DNA from: JAZLDV01 sp045614925
GTDB taxonomy: Bacteria; Bacillota_I; Bacilli_A; Erysipelotrichales; Coprobacillaceae
Assembly (NCBI GenBank): GCA_045614925.1
Contig: JAZLDV010000078.1
Span: 1-42,392, forward strand
Reading direction: 5' to 3'
Length of the DNA stretch: 42,392 nucleotides
Positions within the stretch are counted from its first letter, which is position 1, and the number at the start of each line of letters is the position of its first letter. Both the position numbers and the translations under genes were made by a program. The notes beneath the pieces are model-generated. The model worked only from the letters and a program-made list of their open reading frames with translations. It was not told where the DNA came from and ran no database searches. Shown here piece after piece: positions 16,290-23,829 of this stretch.

Positions 16290-18497
16290 ATGGCCAAAAC
16301 AAAAAGAAGTTCAAAATCAAAGAATCAGGCAATAAGTCAAAGTTTGACTTTAAGAATAATAATGTTATTTATTTTGTTTTTATCAATGATAGGTGTTATG
16401 AAATTAGGACCTATTGGAATTTTTATACATACTATAATTAAGTTTCTATTTGGATCTGTTTATGGAATTATTTTTTTAGGAATATTTATATTCTCTTTAT
16501 ATGTTATTTTTAAAGGGAAAATTCCTAGATTAAGTGGGCCAATTGGTATAGGACTATATATGGTATTCTTATCTTTTACGTTACTATGTTCTATACCTGG
16601 AGAAACTGATATTAAAGGATTAACTGTTATTTTTTCTTATATTCAAGAAGGAACTTTTAATCAAGGTGGATTTTTAGGTGTTATGTTATATGGTTTATTT
16701 AGCACTTTATTTGATAGAATTGGAGCTCTTATATTTGGAGTATTCTTGTTTATTGTAGGTATGTTGCTGATAGGAAGTAAAACATATTTTAATACTAAAA
16801 AATTAAAGAAATTAAAGATTAAACAGCATAATGAACCTTTAAAAGAGAAAAAAGGGAAAATGCTTCAGGAACTTTTTGTACAAAATAATGAAAATAAAGA
16901 ACCAAAAATTATTAAAGAAGATAAAGTTTCTAGTGAATTGGAATTTAATGATACAGAACTAAAATTAGATATAAAAGAGTTTGATAATCCAAAAAAAGAA
17001 GAGATTGTAGAAAAAGAAGATGTGATTGAAGTAATATCTAAGAAAACTAAAGTTCCATCTCACTATGAATTGCCTCCTTTATCAATATTATCAACTCAAT
17101 CTACTAACAATTCATCTAAAGAAAAAACGACTGCTAACAAAAATGCAATCAGGTTAACATCTGTATTAAAAGAGTTTGGTGTAAATGCAACTATTGAAAA
17201 TGCATTTATTGGTCCAACTGTTACAAAATACGAATTAAAATTAGAAACAGGGACACGTGTTAATAAAGTACTTCAGTTACAGGATGATATTAAACTTGCA
17301 TTAGCAACTGCTGATGTAAGAATTGAAGCTCCAATTCCTGGTAAGCCATATGTTGGGATTGAAGTTCCTAATCATAGTTCCTCAATTGTAAGTTTTAAAG
17401 ATTGCTTAAAAACTCTTTCTACGATTAAAAAATATGCAGACAATAAATGTGTTGTCTGTTTAGGTAAAGATGTTTCAGGACGTTCTATTTATGGAGAATT
17501 GGATAAAATGATCCATTTACTTGTAGCTGGTGCGACAGGTTCAGGTAAATCTGTATGTATTAATACAATTATATGTTCTATTCTTATGCGTGCAAGACCT
17601 GATGAAGTTAAACTAATTTTAGTTGATCCTAAAAAAGTAGAATTATCAGGTTACAATGGAATACCACATTTACTTACACCAGTTGTAACTGATCCTAAAA
17701 AGGCAGCTGGAGTTTTAAGAATTGTAGTTGAAGAAATGGAAAGAAGATATGATGTATTTGCTAAAGCAAATACAAGAAATATCACAAGCTATAATGATTA
17801 TGCAAAAATTTATAATTCAACAAGAAGTGAAGATGAACACATTGAAATACTTCCATATATGGTTGTAATATTAGATGAGGTTGCGGATTTAATGATGGTT
17901 GCAAGTAAAGATGTTGAAGATTGTATTATGCGTTTAGCTCAAATGGCTAGAGCGGCAGGTATTCATCTTATTGTAGCTACTCAAAGACCATCTACTGATA
18001 TTATAACTGGTGATATTAAAGCTAATATTCCTTCAAGAATAGCATTTGCTGTATCATCAAGTATCGATTCTAGAACTATTTTAGATACAGGTGGAGCTGA
18101 AAAATTAATAGGAAAAGGTGATATGTTATTTGCACCGATGGGTTCATCTTCGCCTACAAGAATTCAGGGATGTTATGTTTCTGATGATGAAGTAGAAGCT
18201 ATTGTTAAATTTGTATCATCTCAGCAAAATGCAATTTATGATGATAAATATTCAAATATAAAAGATTCTTCATCATCATCTGATGATTATGAGCAAAGTG
18301 ATGAAGAATATGAAATGTGCAGAGAGTTTGTTATAAAAGCACAAAAAGCGAGTACATCTTTATTACAAAGAAAATTCAGAATTGGATATAATAAAGCGGC
18401 TCGAATTATTGATCAGTTAGAAGCTGATGGTATTATAGGACCTCAAATGGGAAGTAAACCTAGAGAAGTTTATGTAAGACAATACAATGAAGAATAA
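16290..18497 (+). CDS. spoIIIE: FtsK/SpoIIIE DNA translocase
   Basis: A 735-residue motor that pumps double-stranded DNA through the division or sporulation septum. Layout: four transmembrane helices in residues 20-165, a charged linker (165-285), the alpha/beta motor with Walker A GATGSGKS (414-421) and Walker B VVILDEVADLMM (about 522-533), and a C-terminal winged-helix gamma domain (from about residue 670; QRKFRIGYNKAARIIDQLEADGIIG) that reads polar DNA motifs and contacts XerD in FtsK. The ymfF-ymfH pair downstream matches the Bacillus spoIIIE locus. A dif-like site and a Xer gene lie 20 kb away. Whether it serves vegetative division, sporulation or both cannot be told. AGGAGGTG precedes the ATG. 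Confidence 0.95.
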   Translation: MAKTKRSSKSKNQAISQSLTLRIIMLFILFLSMIGVMKLGPIGIFIHTIIKFLFGSVYGIIFLGIFIFSLYVIFKGKIPRLSGPIGIGLYMVFLSFTLLCSIPGETDIKGLTVIFSYIQEGTFNQGGFLGVMLYGLFSTLFDRIGALIFGVFLFIVGMLLIGSKTYFNTKKLKKLKIKQHNEPLKEKKGKMLQELFVQNNENKEPKIIKEDKVSSELEFNDTELKLDIKEFDNPKKEEIVEKEDVIEVISKKTKVPSHYELPPLSILSTQSTNNSSKEKTTANKNAIRLTSVLKEFGVNATIENAFIGPTVTKYELKLETGTRVNKVLQLQDDIKLALATADVRIEAPIPGKPYVGIEVPNHSSSIVSFKDCLKTLSTIKKYADNKCVVCLGKDVSGRSIYGELDKMIHLLVAGATGSGKSVCINTIICSILMRARPDEVKLILVDPKKVELSGYNGIPHLLTPVVTDPKKAAGVLRIVVEEMERRYDVFAKANTRNITSYNDYAKIYNSTRSEDEHIEILPYMVVILDEVADLMMVASKDVEDCIMRLAQMARAAGIHLIVATQRPSTDIITGDIKANIPSRIAFAVSSSIDSRTILDTGGAEKLIGKGDMLFAPMGSSSPTRIQGCYVSDDEVEAIVKFVSSQQNAIYDDKYSNIKDSSSSSDDYEQSDEEYEMCREFVIKAQKASTSLLQRKFRIGYNKAARIIDQLEADGIIGPQMGSKPREVYVRQYNEE

Positions 18498-18498
18498 G

Positions 18499-18524
18499 CG
18501 GAGTTAAAACTCCGTTTATTGTTT
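18499..18524 (+). terminator. Weak intrinsic terminator after spoIIIE
   Basis: CGGAGT (18499-18504) pairs with ACTCCG (18509-18514) across a four-base loop, followed by TTTATTGTTTT. The stem is short, so some readthrough into ymfF is likely. Confidence 0.65.
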
Positions 18525-18572
18525 TAATTTGTCTATTAATGAGTATAATATAATAAGTATGAAGGAGGATAT

Positions 18573-19847
18573 ATGCAAACAATATATAAAATGAAGGGTT
18601 ATACATTACATCTGATCCCTACAGATAAATTTAAAACAACAACTATATCTTTAAGATTACAAAATTATCTTACAAGAGAAACAACAACATTACGTACTTT
18701 ATTAAATTTTGTTATGATAGCAGCGACTAATAAATTGCCTTCAACACAATTATTAGCAAGTGAACTTGATTATAATTATGGTGCTCGTTTGTCTACTAAC
18801 ATTAATACAAAAGGAATGTCTCATGTATTAAATGTTCAGTCAAGTTTTATTAATGATAAATTTTTAAAAGAAGGTGAACAGCTTTTAGATAAACAATTAC
18901 AGATTATTAATGATATTTTTTATGATCCATATTTTGTTGATGAAATGTTTGAAGAAAAAATTGTCGAATTAAAAAAGAAAGAGATTTTAGAAAGAATACA
19001 GATTTCTAAAGATGATAAATTTTCATATTCTTTAGATAAACTATTTGAATATATGGGTAGAGATTCTGTATTAGGTATTTATAGTACAGGATATGAAGAG
19101 GATCTTGAACATATTACTTCTAAACAATTAACTGAATATTTTAAAAAATGTATTCAAGAAGATGAAAAACATTTATATATAGTAGGAGATATTGATGAAA
19201 GTATTGTTGAAACAGTAGGAAAATATATTTATTTTCCTGAAGTGAATCATCATTATGAATCTTCTTATATTTTTAAAAGTGATAGAAAAGATATGTTAGA
19301 AATTATAGAAAAACAAGATATTACTCAATCAAAATTAAATATCGGTTATACAATTGATTGTGATTTTATGCATGCAAATCATTACGCAATGACTGTGTTT
19401 AATAGTATTTTTGGAGGAAATTCACAATCTAGATTATTTAAAGTTGTAAGAGAAAAACATAGTTTATGTTATTATGTTTCATCAAGTTATGATGCATTTA
19501 ATGGTATTATGATAGTGAATGCAGGAATAGAAGATAAAGATTATGAATTAACATTAAATCTTATAAAAGAGCAGTTAGAAGATTTAAAACAAGGACATAT
19601 AAGTGATGAAGAAATCTTACTTGCAAAAACAATGTTAACTAACTCGTTGCGTAAAACTAATGATGAAGCAAATAGTATGATTACATTGGCATATAACAGA
19701 GATATTGTAAATAAAGAAGAAACTAATGAACAATATATTGAAAGATTAAATAAAGTCACTAAAGAGGAATTGGTTGATGTAGCGAAAAATATTCAATTAG
19801 ATACAATATTTTTCCTTACAGGAAAGGAGAAATATGGAAATCATTAA
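18573..19847 (+). CDS. ymfF: M16 peptidase homologue YmfF, lacks zinc site
   Basis: A 424-residue protein with the two-domain M16 (insulinase-like) fold, but no HxxEH motif where the zinc site should be (RTLLNFVMIAATNK). It is therefore the non-catalytic partner, as in Bacillus YmfF and other heterodimeric M16 pairs. Visible family blocks: LASELDYNYGARLSTNI, the SQSRLFKVVREKHSLCYYVSSSYD segment of the second domain, and the C-terminal ELVDVAKNIQLDTIFFLTG. The pair has been linked by name to EF-P modification in Firmicutes; the substrate is unknown. AAGGAGG precedes the ATG. The end overlaps ymfH by 14 bases. Confidence 0.87.
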   Translation: MQTIYKMKGYTLHLIPTDKFKTTTISLRLQNYLTRETTTLRTLLNFVMIAATNKLPSTQLLASELDYNYGARLSTNINTKGMSHVLNVQSSFINDKFLKEGEQLLDKQLQIINDIFYDPYFVDEMFEEKIVELKKKEILERIQISKDDKFSYSLDKLFEYMGRDSVLGIYSTGYEEDLEHITSKQLTEYFKKCIQEDEKHLYIVGDIDESIVETVGKYIYFPEVNHHYESSYIFKSDRKDMLEIIEKQDITQSKLNIGYTIDCDFMHANHYAMTVFNSIFGGNSQSRLFKVVREKHSLCYYVSSSYDAFNGIMIVNAGIEDKDYELTLNLIKEQLEDLKQGHISDEEILLAKTMLTNSLRKTNDEANSMITLAYNRDIVNKEETNEQYIERLNKVTKEELVDVAKNIQLDTIFFLTGKEKYGNH

Positions 19848-21114
19848 TTATGAAACACTAAAAGAAAAATTATATTTTGAAGAAATGGACAATGGTTTAA
19901 AGGTATATGTTTTACCTAAAATTGGATTTTCCAAATCTTATGGTCTTTTTTCTACAAATTTTGGTTCAGTAGATACAACTTTTGTTCCTATTGGTGAAAC
20001 TGAAATGGTTAAAGTACCAGATGGTATTGCTCATTTTTTAGAACATAAAATGTTTGAAATGAAAGATGGAGATGCAAGTGATAAATTCGCAAGATTAGGT
20101 GCGAGCACTAATGCTTTTACATCATCATCACGTACTGCATATTTATTTAATACAACATCTAATGAATATGAATGTATTGAACTTTTATTAGATTTTGTAC
20201 AAGATATATATTTAACAGATGAAACTGTTGAAAAAGAAAAGGGGATTATTAATCAGGAAATTGGAATGTATGATGATGATCCTGACTGGCGTGTTTATTT
20301 TGGAAGTATTATGAATTTATATCATGATCATCCTGTAAAGGTAGATATTGCTGGAACTGTTGATTCGGTTAATAGTATTGATAAAGAAACATTAGAAAAA
20401 TGTTATCATACATTCTACCACCCAACAAATATGATGTTGTTTATTGTTGGAAATATTGATCCAGATAAAACGTTTGAATTAATTAGAAATAATCAGTCTA
20501 AGAAAGTCTTTAAAGAAAATTTTTCTATTCAAAGAAAAGAAATTATTGAAGAAAAATCTATTGATAAAAAAGAAGAAGTATTGACTATGGATGTTTCTAT
20601 GCCAAAGATTATTGTTTCAATTAAAGTAAATGATATACCAGAAAAACCACATGATAAATTAATTAGAGATTTATCAATGAATATTCTTTTAGATTTATTA
20701 TTTGCTAAAAGTTCATCGTTATATGAAAAATGGGTTAATGAAGGTATTATTAATGATACGTTTTCTGGAAGCTTTATGCAGGAAAGAGATTATTCATTTA
20801 TTTTAATGGGTGGAGATACACCATATGTTGATGAACTAAAAGAAAAACTATATGATTTTATTTCTCATATCAAAGATTATAAAATTACTGAAGAAGAGTT
20901 TGATAGGGTTAAAAGAAAAAATATTGGTGCATTAATAAGTTTATTTAATAGTCCTGAGAGTATTGCGAATATATTTAGTCGTTATTATTTTGAAGGAATT
21001 ATGTTTTTTGAATTTATAGATGTTATTAATGAATTAACTCTTGATGATATTTATAATTTATATCCACTTTTTGATATTGAATTAACTTCATCATTTATAA
21101 TTAAATCAAAATAG
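19834..21114 (+). CDS. ymfH: M16 family zinc metallopeptidase YmfH
   Basis: The catalytic partner of the M16 pair, 426 residues. The inverted zinc motif H67FLEH71 is intact, with the third ligand in INQEIGMYDDDP (about Glu142). The SSSRTAYLFNTTS substrate loop and the YHTFYHPTNMMLFIVGN block (second half of the first domain) are also clear. It starts within the end of ymfF with its own GGAAAGGAG ribosome site, so the two subunits are made together, which fits a heterodimer. A strong terminator follows. Confidence 0.9.
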   Translation: MEIINYETLKEKLYFEEMDNGLKVYVLPKIGFSKSYGLFSTNFGSVDTTFVPIGETEMVKVPDGIAHFLEHKMFEMKDGDASDKFARLGASTNAFTSSSRTAYLFNTTSNEYECIELLLDFVQDIYLTDETVEKEKGIINQEIGMYDDDPDWRVYFGSIMNLYHDHPVKVDIAGTVDSVNSIDKETLEKCYHTFYHPTNMMLFIVGNIDPDKTFELIRNNQSKKVFKENFSIQRKEIIEEKSIDKKEEVLTMDVSMPKIIVSIKVNDIPEKPHDKLIRDLSMNILLDLLFAKSSSLYEKWVNEGIINDTFSGSFMQERDYSFILMGGDTPYVDELKEKLYDFISHIKDYKITEEEFDRVKRKNIGALISLFNSPESIANIFSRYYFEGIMFFEFIDVINELTLDDIYNLYPLFDIELTSSFIIKSK

Positions 21115-21116
21115 AT

Positions 21117-21148
21117 AAAATTATACATTTTTATGTATAATTTTTTTC
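21117..21148 (+). terminator. Intrinsic terminator after ymfH
   Basis: A 12-bp stem (21117-21128 with 21133-21144) with a TTTT loop runs into further T bases. It separates the ymf operon from the 6S RNA gene. Confidence 0.85.
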
Positions 21149-21223
21149 TTTGAAAACTTTTGTTTTATACACTATTTTTTGTTTTTAAGGTAATCGGTAG
21201 AAAAATCTGACAGATGAAAATAC

Positions 21224-21251
21224 TTTACAGATTACATATTTATGTTATAAT
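21224..21251 (+). promoter_or_regulatory. Promoter of 6S RNA
   Basis: TTTACA (-35, 21224-21229), a 16-base spacer, and TGtTATAAT with the -10 hexamer at 21246-21251. The predicted first base, about 7 bases downstream, coincides with the start of the RNA's terminal stem. Confidence 0.75.
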
Positions 21252-21257
21252 AATTTC

Positions 21258-21416
21258 GACCTAGGAGATATATGTATTTCCTACACTATAGATAAGGGAA
21301 TCTGATTGTTGGTCGATGGTGTTGAAAGCCTTCTTTAAGTAGGAATCCTAAAATCGAACACAAGATACCCACCTGAATGTACCAGGGATTAATCTAAAAA
21401 ACTCTTAGGTCTTTTA
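21258..21416 (+). ncRNA. ssrS: 6S RNA
   Basis: 6S RNA folds like an open promoter and sequesters the housekeeping RNA polymerase. The 5' end GACCTAGGAG (21258-21267) pairs with CTCTTAGGTC (21402-21411) as a terminal stem that runs into TTTTATT, giving about 154 nucleotides plus tail, a normal 6S size. Inside, GTGTTGA pairs with TC(G)AACAC as an inner stem, and ACCCACCTGAATGTACCAGGG contains the short CCTG/CAGG hairpin on the 3' side of the central bubble, comparable to CCTTG..CAAGG in E. coli 6S. No reading frame of note covers it. The next gene starts 20 bases after the terminal stem. Call made by pattern; a covariance model search would settle it. Confidence 0.82.
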
Positions 21417-21430
21417 TTATGGAGGAAATT

Positions 21431-21661
21431 ATGGCACAAATCAGTCAAGAATTAATAGATGAAATTAATGCACTTGCACATAAAAGTAAATCTGTTGGTT
21501 TAACAGATGAAGAAAAAGCAAGACAACAAGAATTAAGACAAGAATATATAAGAATTTTTAGAGGTGGATTCAAACAACAATTAATGTCTATTAAAGTTGT
21601 TGATGAAAAAGGAAATGATATTACACCTGATAAATTAAAAAAAGCAAAAAAAGCGAACTAA
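21431..21661 (+). CDS. ynzC: DUF896 protein (YnzC-like)
   Basis: A 76-residue, highly charged helical protein of the DUF896/YnzC family: ELIDEINALAHKSKSVGLTDEEKARQQELRQEYI is the diagnostic two-helix hairpin, followed by R-x-x-F-R-x-x-x-x-x-Q-L. In Bacillus YnzC is encoded in the SOS-linked yneA operon; its function is unclear. The ATG at 21431 follows GGAGGAA; an in-frame ATG 4 codons earlier lies inside the ribosome site. It sits right behind the 6S terminator without space for a promoter, so its mRNA is probably a 6S readthrough product. yneF follows two genes on, as in Bacillus. Confidence 0.88.
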   Translation: MAQISQELIDEINALAHKSKSVGLTDEEKARQQELRQEYIRIFRGGFKQQLMSIKVVDEKGNDITPDKLKKAKKAN

Positions 21662-21674
21662 TCGCTTTTTTTTT
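21646..21674 (+). terminator. Intrinsic terminator at the end of the DUF896 gene
   Basis: An A-rich left arm ending in GCGA (21646-21656) pairs with TCGC plus T bases (21662-21672) across a five-base loop. The stop codon is in the loop. Confidence 0.8.
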
Positions 21675-21720
21675 ACATTTTTTTTGAGTTCATGATATTA
21701 AGATGATATTGGTGATTAAT

Positions 21721-22068
21721 ATGAATAAATATAAAATTGTTAAAGTCAAAAAAGAATTTAATGAATTGTGTAATACATATCCATCAATAGTCAAATTTTT
21801 ATTTAATGAAACAAAAGAACAATATTTTGAAAATACTATCAAGAATATATTTGAACCAATAAATAAAGAATTGATCTTATCAATATTTAATGGTCATATT
21901 GTTTATGATAGTCAATTAGATGAATATATGCTTTATAATGATATTAAGAAAAATTATATTATTATAAGATTTTTTGAATACTTTATTGATGTAGAAGAAA
22001 TAAATGATGAATTTGTATTATTTAGTAATTTAAAGGAAAAAATTTCAAGTTTTTATCTTATACAATAA
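21721..22068 (+). CDS. Hypothetical protein
   Basis: A 115-residue protein, acidic and aromatic-rich (many Tyr, Phe, Ile, Asn), with no recognisable motif, signal peptide or membrane helix. I do not recognise the family. GGTGAT lies upstream of the chosen ATG, which is preferred over an in-frame start six codons earlier. It stands alone between two terminator/promoter regions and is more AT-rich than its neighbours. Real coding is supported by the ribosome site and a clean frame, but it may be lineage-restricted. Confidence 0.55.
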   Translation: MNKYKIVKVKKEFNELCNTYPSIVKFLFNETKEQYFENTIKNIFEPINKELILSIFNGHIVYDSQLDEYMLYNDIKKNYIIIRFFEYFIDVEEINDEFVLFSNLKEKISSFYLIQ

Positions 22069-22075
22069 TTAGTGT

Positions 22076-22105
22076 TTTACAAAATGATAAATTATATGTT
22101 ATAAT
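22076..22105 (+). promoter_or_regulatory. Promoter before yneF-like gene
   Basis: TTTACA (22076-22081), an 18-base spacer, and TGtTATAAT with the -10 at 22100-22105; the same architecture as the 6S RNA promoter. Confidence 0.65.
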
Positions 22106-22135
22106 TAATTTGTGTTTGAAATGGAGGAATTATAA

Positions 22136-22336
22136 ATGTTTGAATTGATTTTTGGACTATTAATTGGTCTTGTTATAGGTTTTTTCTTAGCTCGTAAAAA
22201 AGTAAAAGATGACTTAAAGAAAAATCCACCTGTAAATGAAAAAATGCTTCGTGTTATGTTTATGGAAATGGGACGTAAACCAAGTGAAGCACAAATTAAA
22301 CAAATGATCAAAAGTATTAATGATCAATATAAATAA
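22136..22336 (+). CDS. yneF: UPF0154 protein (YneF-like)
   Basis: A 66-residue protein with an N-terminal transmembrane helix (LIFGLLIGLVIGFFLARKK) followed by the conserved KKNPPVNEKMLRVMFMEMGRKPSEAQIKQM, the UPF0154 signature. The function is unknown. GGAGG lies before the ATG. In Bacillus yneF lies a few genes after ynzC with the transketolase gene between; here the transketolase gene is missing. A terminator overlaps its stop codon. Confidence 0.9.
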   Translation: MFELIFGLLIGLVIGFFLARKKVKDDLKKNPPVNEKMLRVMFMEMGRKPSEAQIKQMIKSINDQYK

Positions 22337-22358
22337 GGGATTCTCCCTTATTTTTTAT
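22332..22358 (+). terminator. Terminator overlapping the yneF stop codon
   Basis: AATAAGGGA (22332-22340) pairs with TCCCTTATT (22344-22352) across a TTC loop and runs into TTTT. The next gene starts only 11 bases after the stem. Confidence 0.85.
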
Positions 22359-22362
22359 TATA

Positions 22363-23001
22363 ATGAATATTTATATTACTAGACATTCTAAGACTATCTG
22401 GAATGAAGAGAGAAGATTACAGGGACATATGGATTCGCCTTTAACAAAACAAGGTATAGATAATGCAATTGCTTTAAAGCAATATATTGATAAAAATAAG
22501 ATAGAGTTTGATTATATATACTCTAGTCCTTTAAAAAGAGCTCTAGATACAGCTAAAATTGTAGCCGGGAATAAGAATATCATAATTGACAAACGCTTAA
22601 TGGAAATGAATTTTGGAGATTATGAAGGACACATGATTAATGATTTAATGAACATGAATCCTAGTTATTATGATATGATGTGGAATAAACCTCAAGATTT
22701 TGATAGACTTCCTAATGGGGAAAGTTATGAAGAGGTATTAGAACGTATTGATGATTTTTTTAATGAATTAAAAAATTTGAATTGTGAAAACATTATGATT
22801 GTTACACATGGAATGTATTTGATTCTGATTTTTGCTTATATTTTAAATATAAATAAAAATGATATTGTTACTATTAATAAAAATGTAGCAGAAGGATGTT
22901 CTTTGAATCTGATATGTATGCATGATGATAAATTGGATATTGTTTATACAGATAAAAAAGATTATCTGCCACATATTTCTAATATAAAATTTAATCAATA
23001 A
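22363..23001 (+). CDS. Histidine phosphatase (phosphoglycerate mutase-like)
   Basis: A 212-residue protein of the branch-1 histidine phosphatase family. The phospho-acceptor motif is R7-H8-S9 (RHG in most relatives), followed by T-x-W-N-x-x-x-R-x-Q-G, SSPLKRALDTA, the acid residue in LMEMNFGDYEG, and the second histidine in VTHGMYL. Such enzymes remove phosphate from small molecules or proteins; the substrate is unknown and a true mutase role is unlikely. No Shine-Dalgarno sequence precedes the ATG, because the terminator of yneF ends just before it. TATAAT overlaps the ATG itself (22359-22364). Confidence 0.88.
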   Translation: MNIYITRHSKTIWNEERRLQGHMDSPLTKQGIDNAIALKQYIDKNKIEFDYIYSSPLKRALDTAKIVAGNKNIIIDKRLMEMNFGDYEGHMINDLMNMNPSYYDMMWNKPQDFDRLPNGESYEEVLERIDDFFNELKNLNCENIMIVTHGMYLILIFAYILNINKNDIVTINKNVAEGCSLNLICMHDDKLDIVYTDKKDYLPHISNIKFNQ

Positions 23002-23030
23002 AAAAAGCACGATTTATATCGTGCTTTTTA
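23002..23030. terminator. Bidirectional terminator between phosphatase gene and plsY
   Basis: GCACGAT (23007-23013) pairs with ATCGTGC (23018-23024), extended by A/T pairs to 12 bp, with a TTAT loop. It serves both convergent genes. Confidence 0.9.
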
Positions 23031-23636
23031 CATCCATGTTATTTTTCTTTCTGTACCATTTTTTATTCTAACTATATTTTCTTTGTGCTTATAAATTAAT
23101 AAGAAAATTATGCAAGCTGCAGGGATAATAATATTTAAACCATAGTTTAAAAATGGGCTTGCAATAAGGACTGAACTTGAAGCAATCATTGAAGCCAAAG
23201 AAACATATTTTGAAATTTTAAGGATCACAAGAAAGAAAGCTAAAGCAATTAATGCTGTTTTCCAGTCAACCATTAAAATAAATCCCATCGCAGTTGAAAC
23301 AGCTTTTCCACCTTTAAATTGAGCAAATATAGGATAACAATGTCCAATAACACAAGATAAACCTGTATAATATGCGATATCAGTGCTTAAATGTAAATTA
23401 GAAGAAATCATTGATGCTAAAGCCATTGTCACTATACATTTAGAAGCATCTAAAATAATAACAGAAACACCTGCTTTTTTTCCTAAAACACGTCCTGCAT
23501 TGGTTCCACCTAAGTTTCCAGAACCACTATTTCTTATATCTACATTATAAAATAATTTTCCAATCACTAGTGCAAAAGGAATAGATCCATATAAATAACC
23601 AAATAATATTAATAATCCATAAATTAAATAATTCAT
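23028..23636 (-). CDS. plsY: Acyl-phosphate:glycerol-3-phosphate acyltransferase
   Basis: The membrane enzyme that makes lysophosphatidic acid, the first step of phospholipid synthesis, using acyl phosphate from PlsX. A 202-residue protein with several transmembrane helices and all three PlsY cytosolic motifs: GSIPFALVIGK (17-27), SGSGNLGGTNAGRVLG and GHCYPIFAQFKGGKAVST. It is divergent from parE, as yneS (plsY) and parE are neighbours in Bacillus. GAGGAAGTG precedes the ATG. Confidence 0.96.
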   Translation of the reverse strand: MNYLIYGLLILFGYLYGSIPFALVIGKLFYNVDIRNSGSGNLGGTNAGRVLGKKAGVSVIILDASKCIVTMALASMISSNLHLSTDIAYYTGLSCVIGHCYPIFAQFKGGKAVSTAMGFILMVDWKTALIALAFFLVILKISKYVSLASMIASSSVLIASPFLNYGLNIIIPAACIIFLLIYKHKENIVRIKNGTERKITWM

Positions 23637-23657
23637 ATTTTCACTTCCTCTTTAATA

Positions 23658-23685
23658 ATTATACAGTAGTCATAGAAAAAATCAA
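23658..23685 (-). promoter_or_regulatory. Promoter of plsY
   Basis: Read on the minus strand: TTGATT (-35, 23680-23685), a 16-base spacer, and TATAAT (-10, 23658-23663), about 20 bases before the plsY start. Confidence 0.6.
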
Positions 23686-23771
23686 TTATTTTATAATTAC
23701 CTTTTATTGTTGGTTTTTTTAAAAAAAACACAGGTCTTATTATATGGATTAAAAATTAAGTTTAAAATATA

Positions 23772-23800
23772 TTCAAAAAAATTAAAATATTTAGTATAAT
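23772..23800 (+). promoter_or_regulatory. Promoter of parE-parC
   Basis: TTCAAA (-35, 23772-23777), a 17-base spacer, and TATAAT (-10, 23795-23800), 29 bases before the TTG start of parE. Confidence 0.6.
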
Positions 23801-23829
23801 ATATAGGCTTTTAAAAGGAGGCGGTTAGT

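Noticed and set aside
18960..18970. 0A box-like TGTCGAA within ymfF
   Set aside because: It is a single match inside coding sequence, expected by chance.
23637..23771. Small RNA or gene between plsY and parE
   Set aside because: The A/T runs have no stable stem or terminator, and the two divergent promoters account for the region.
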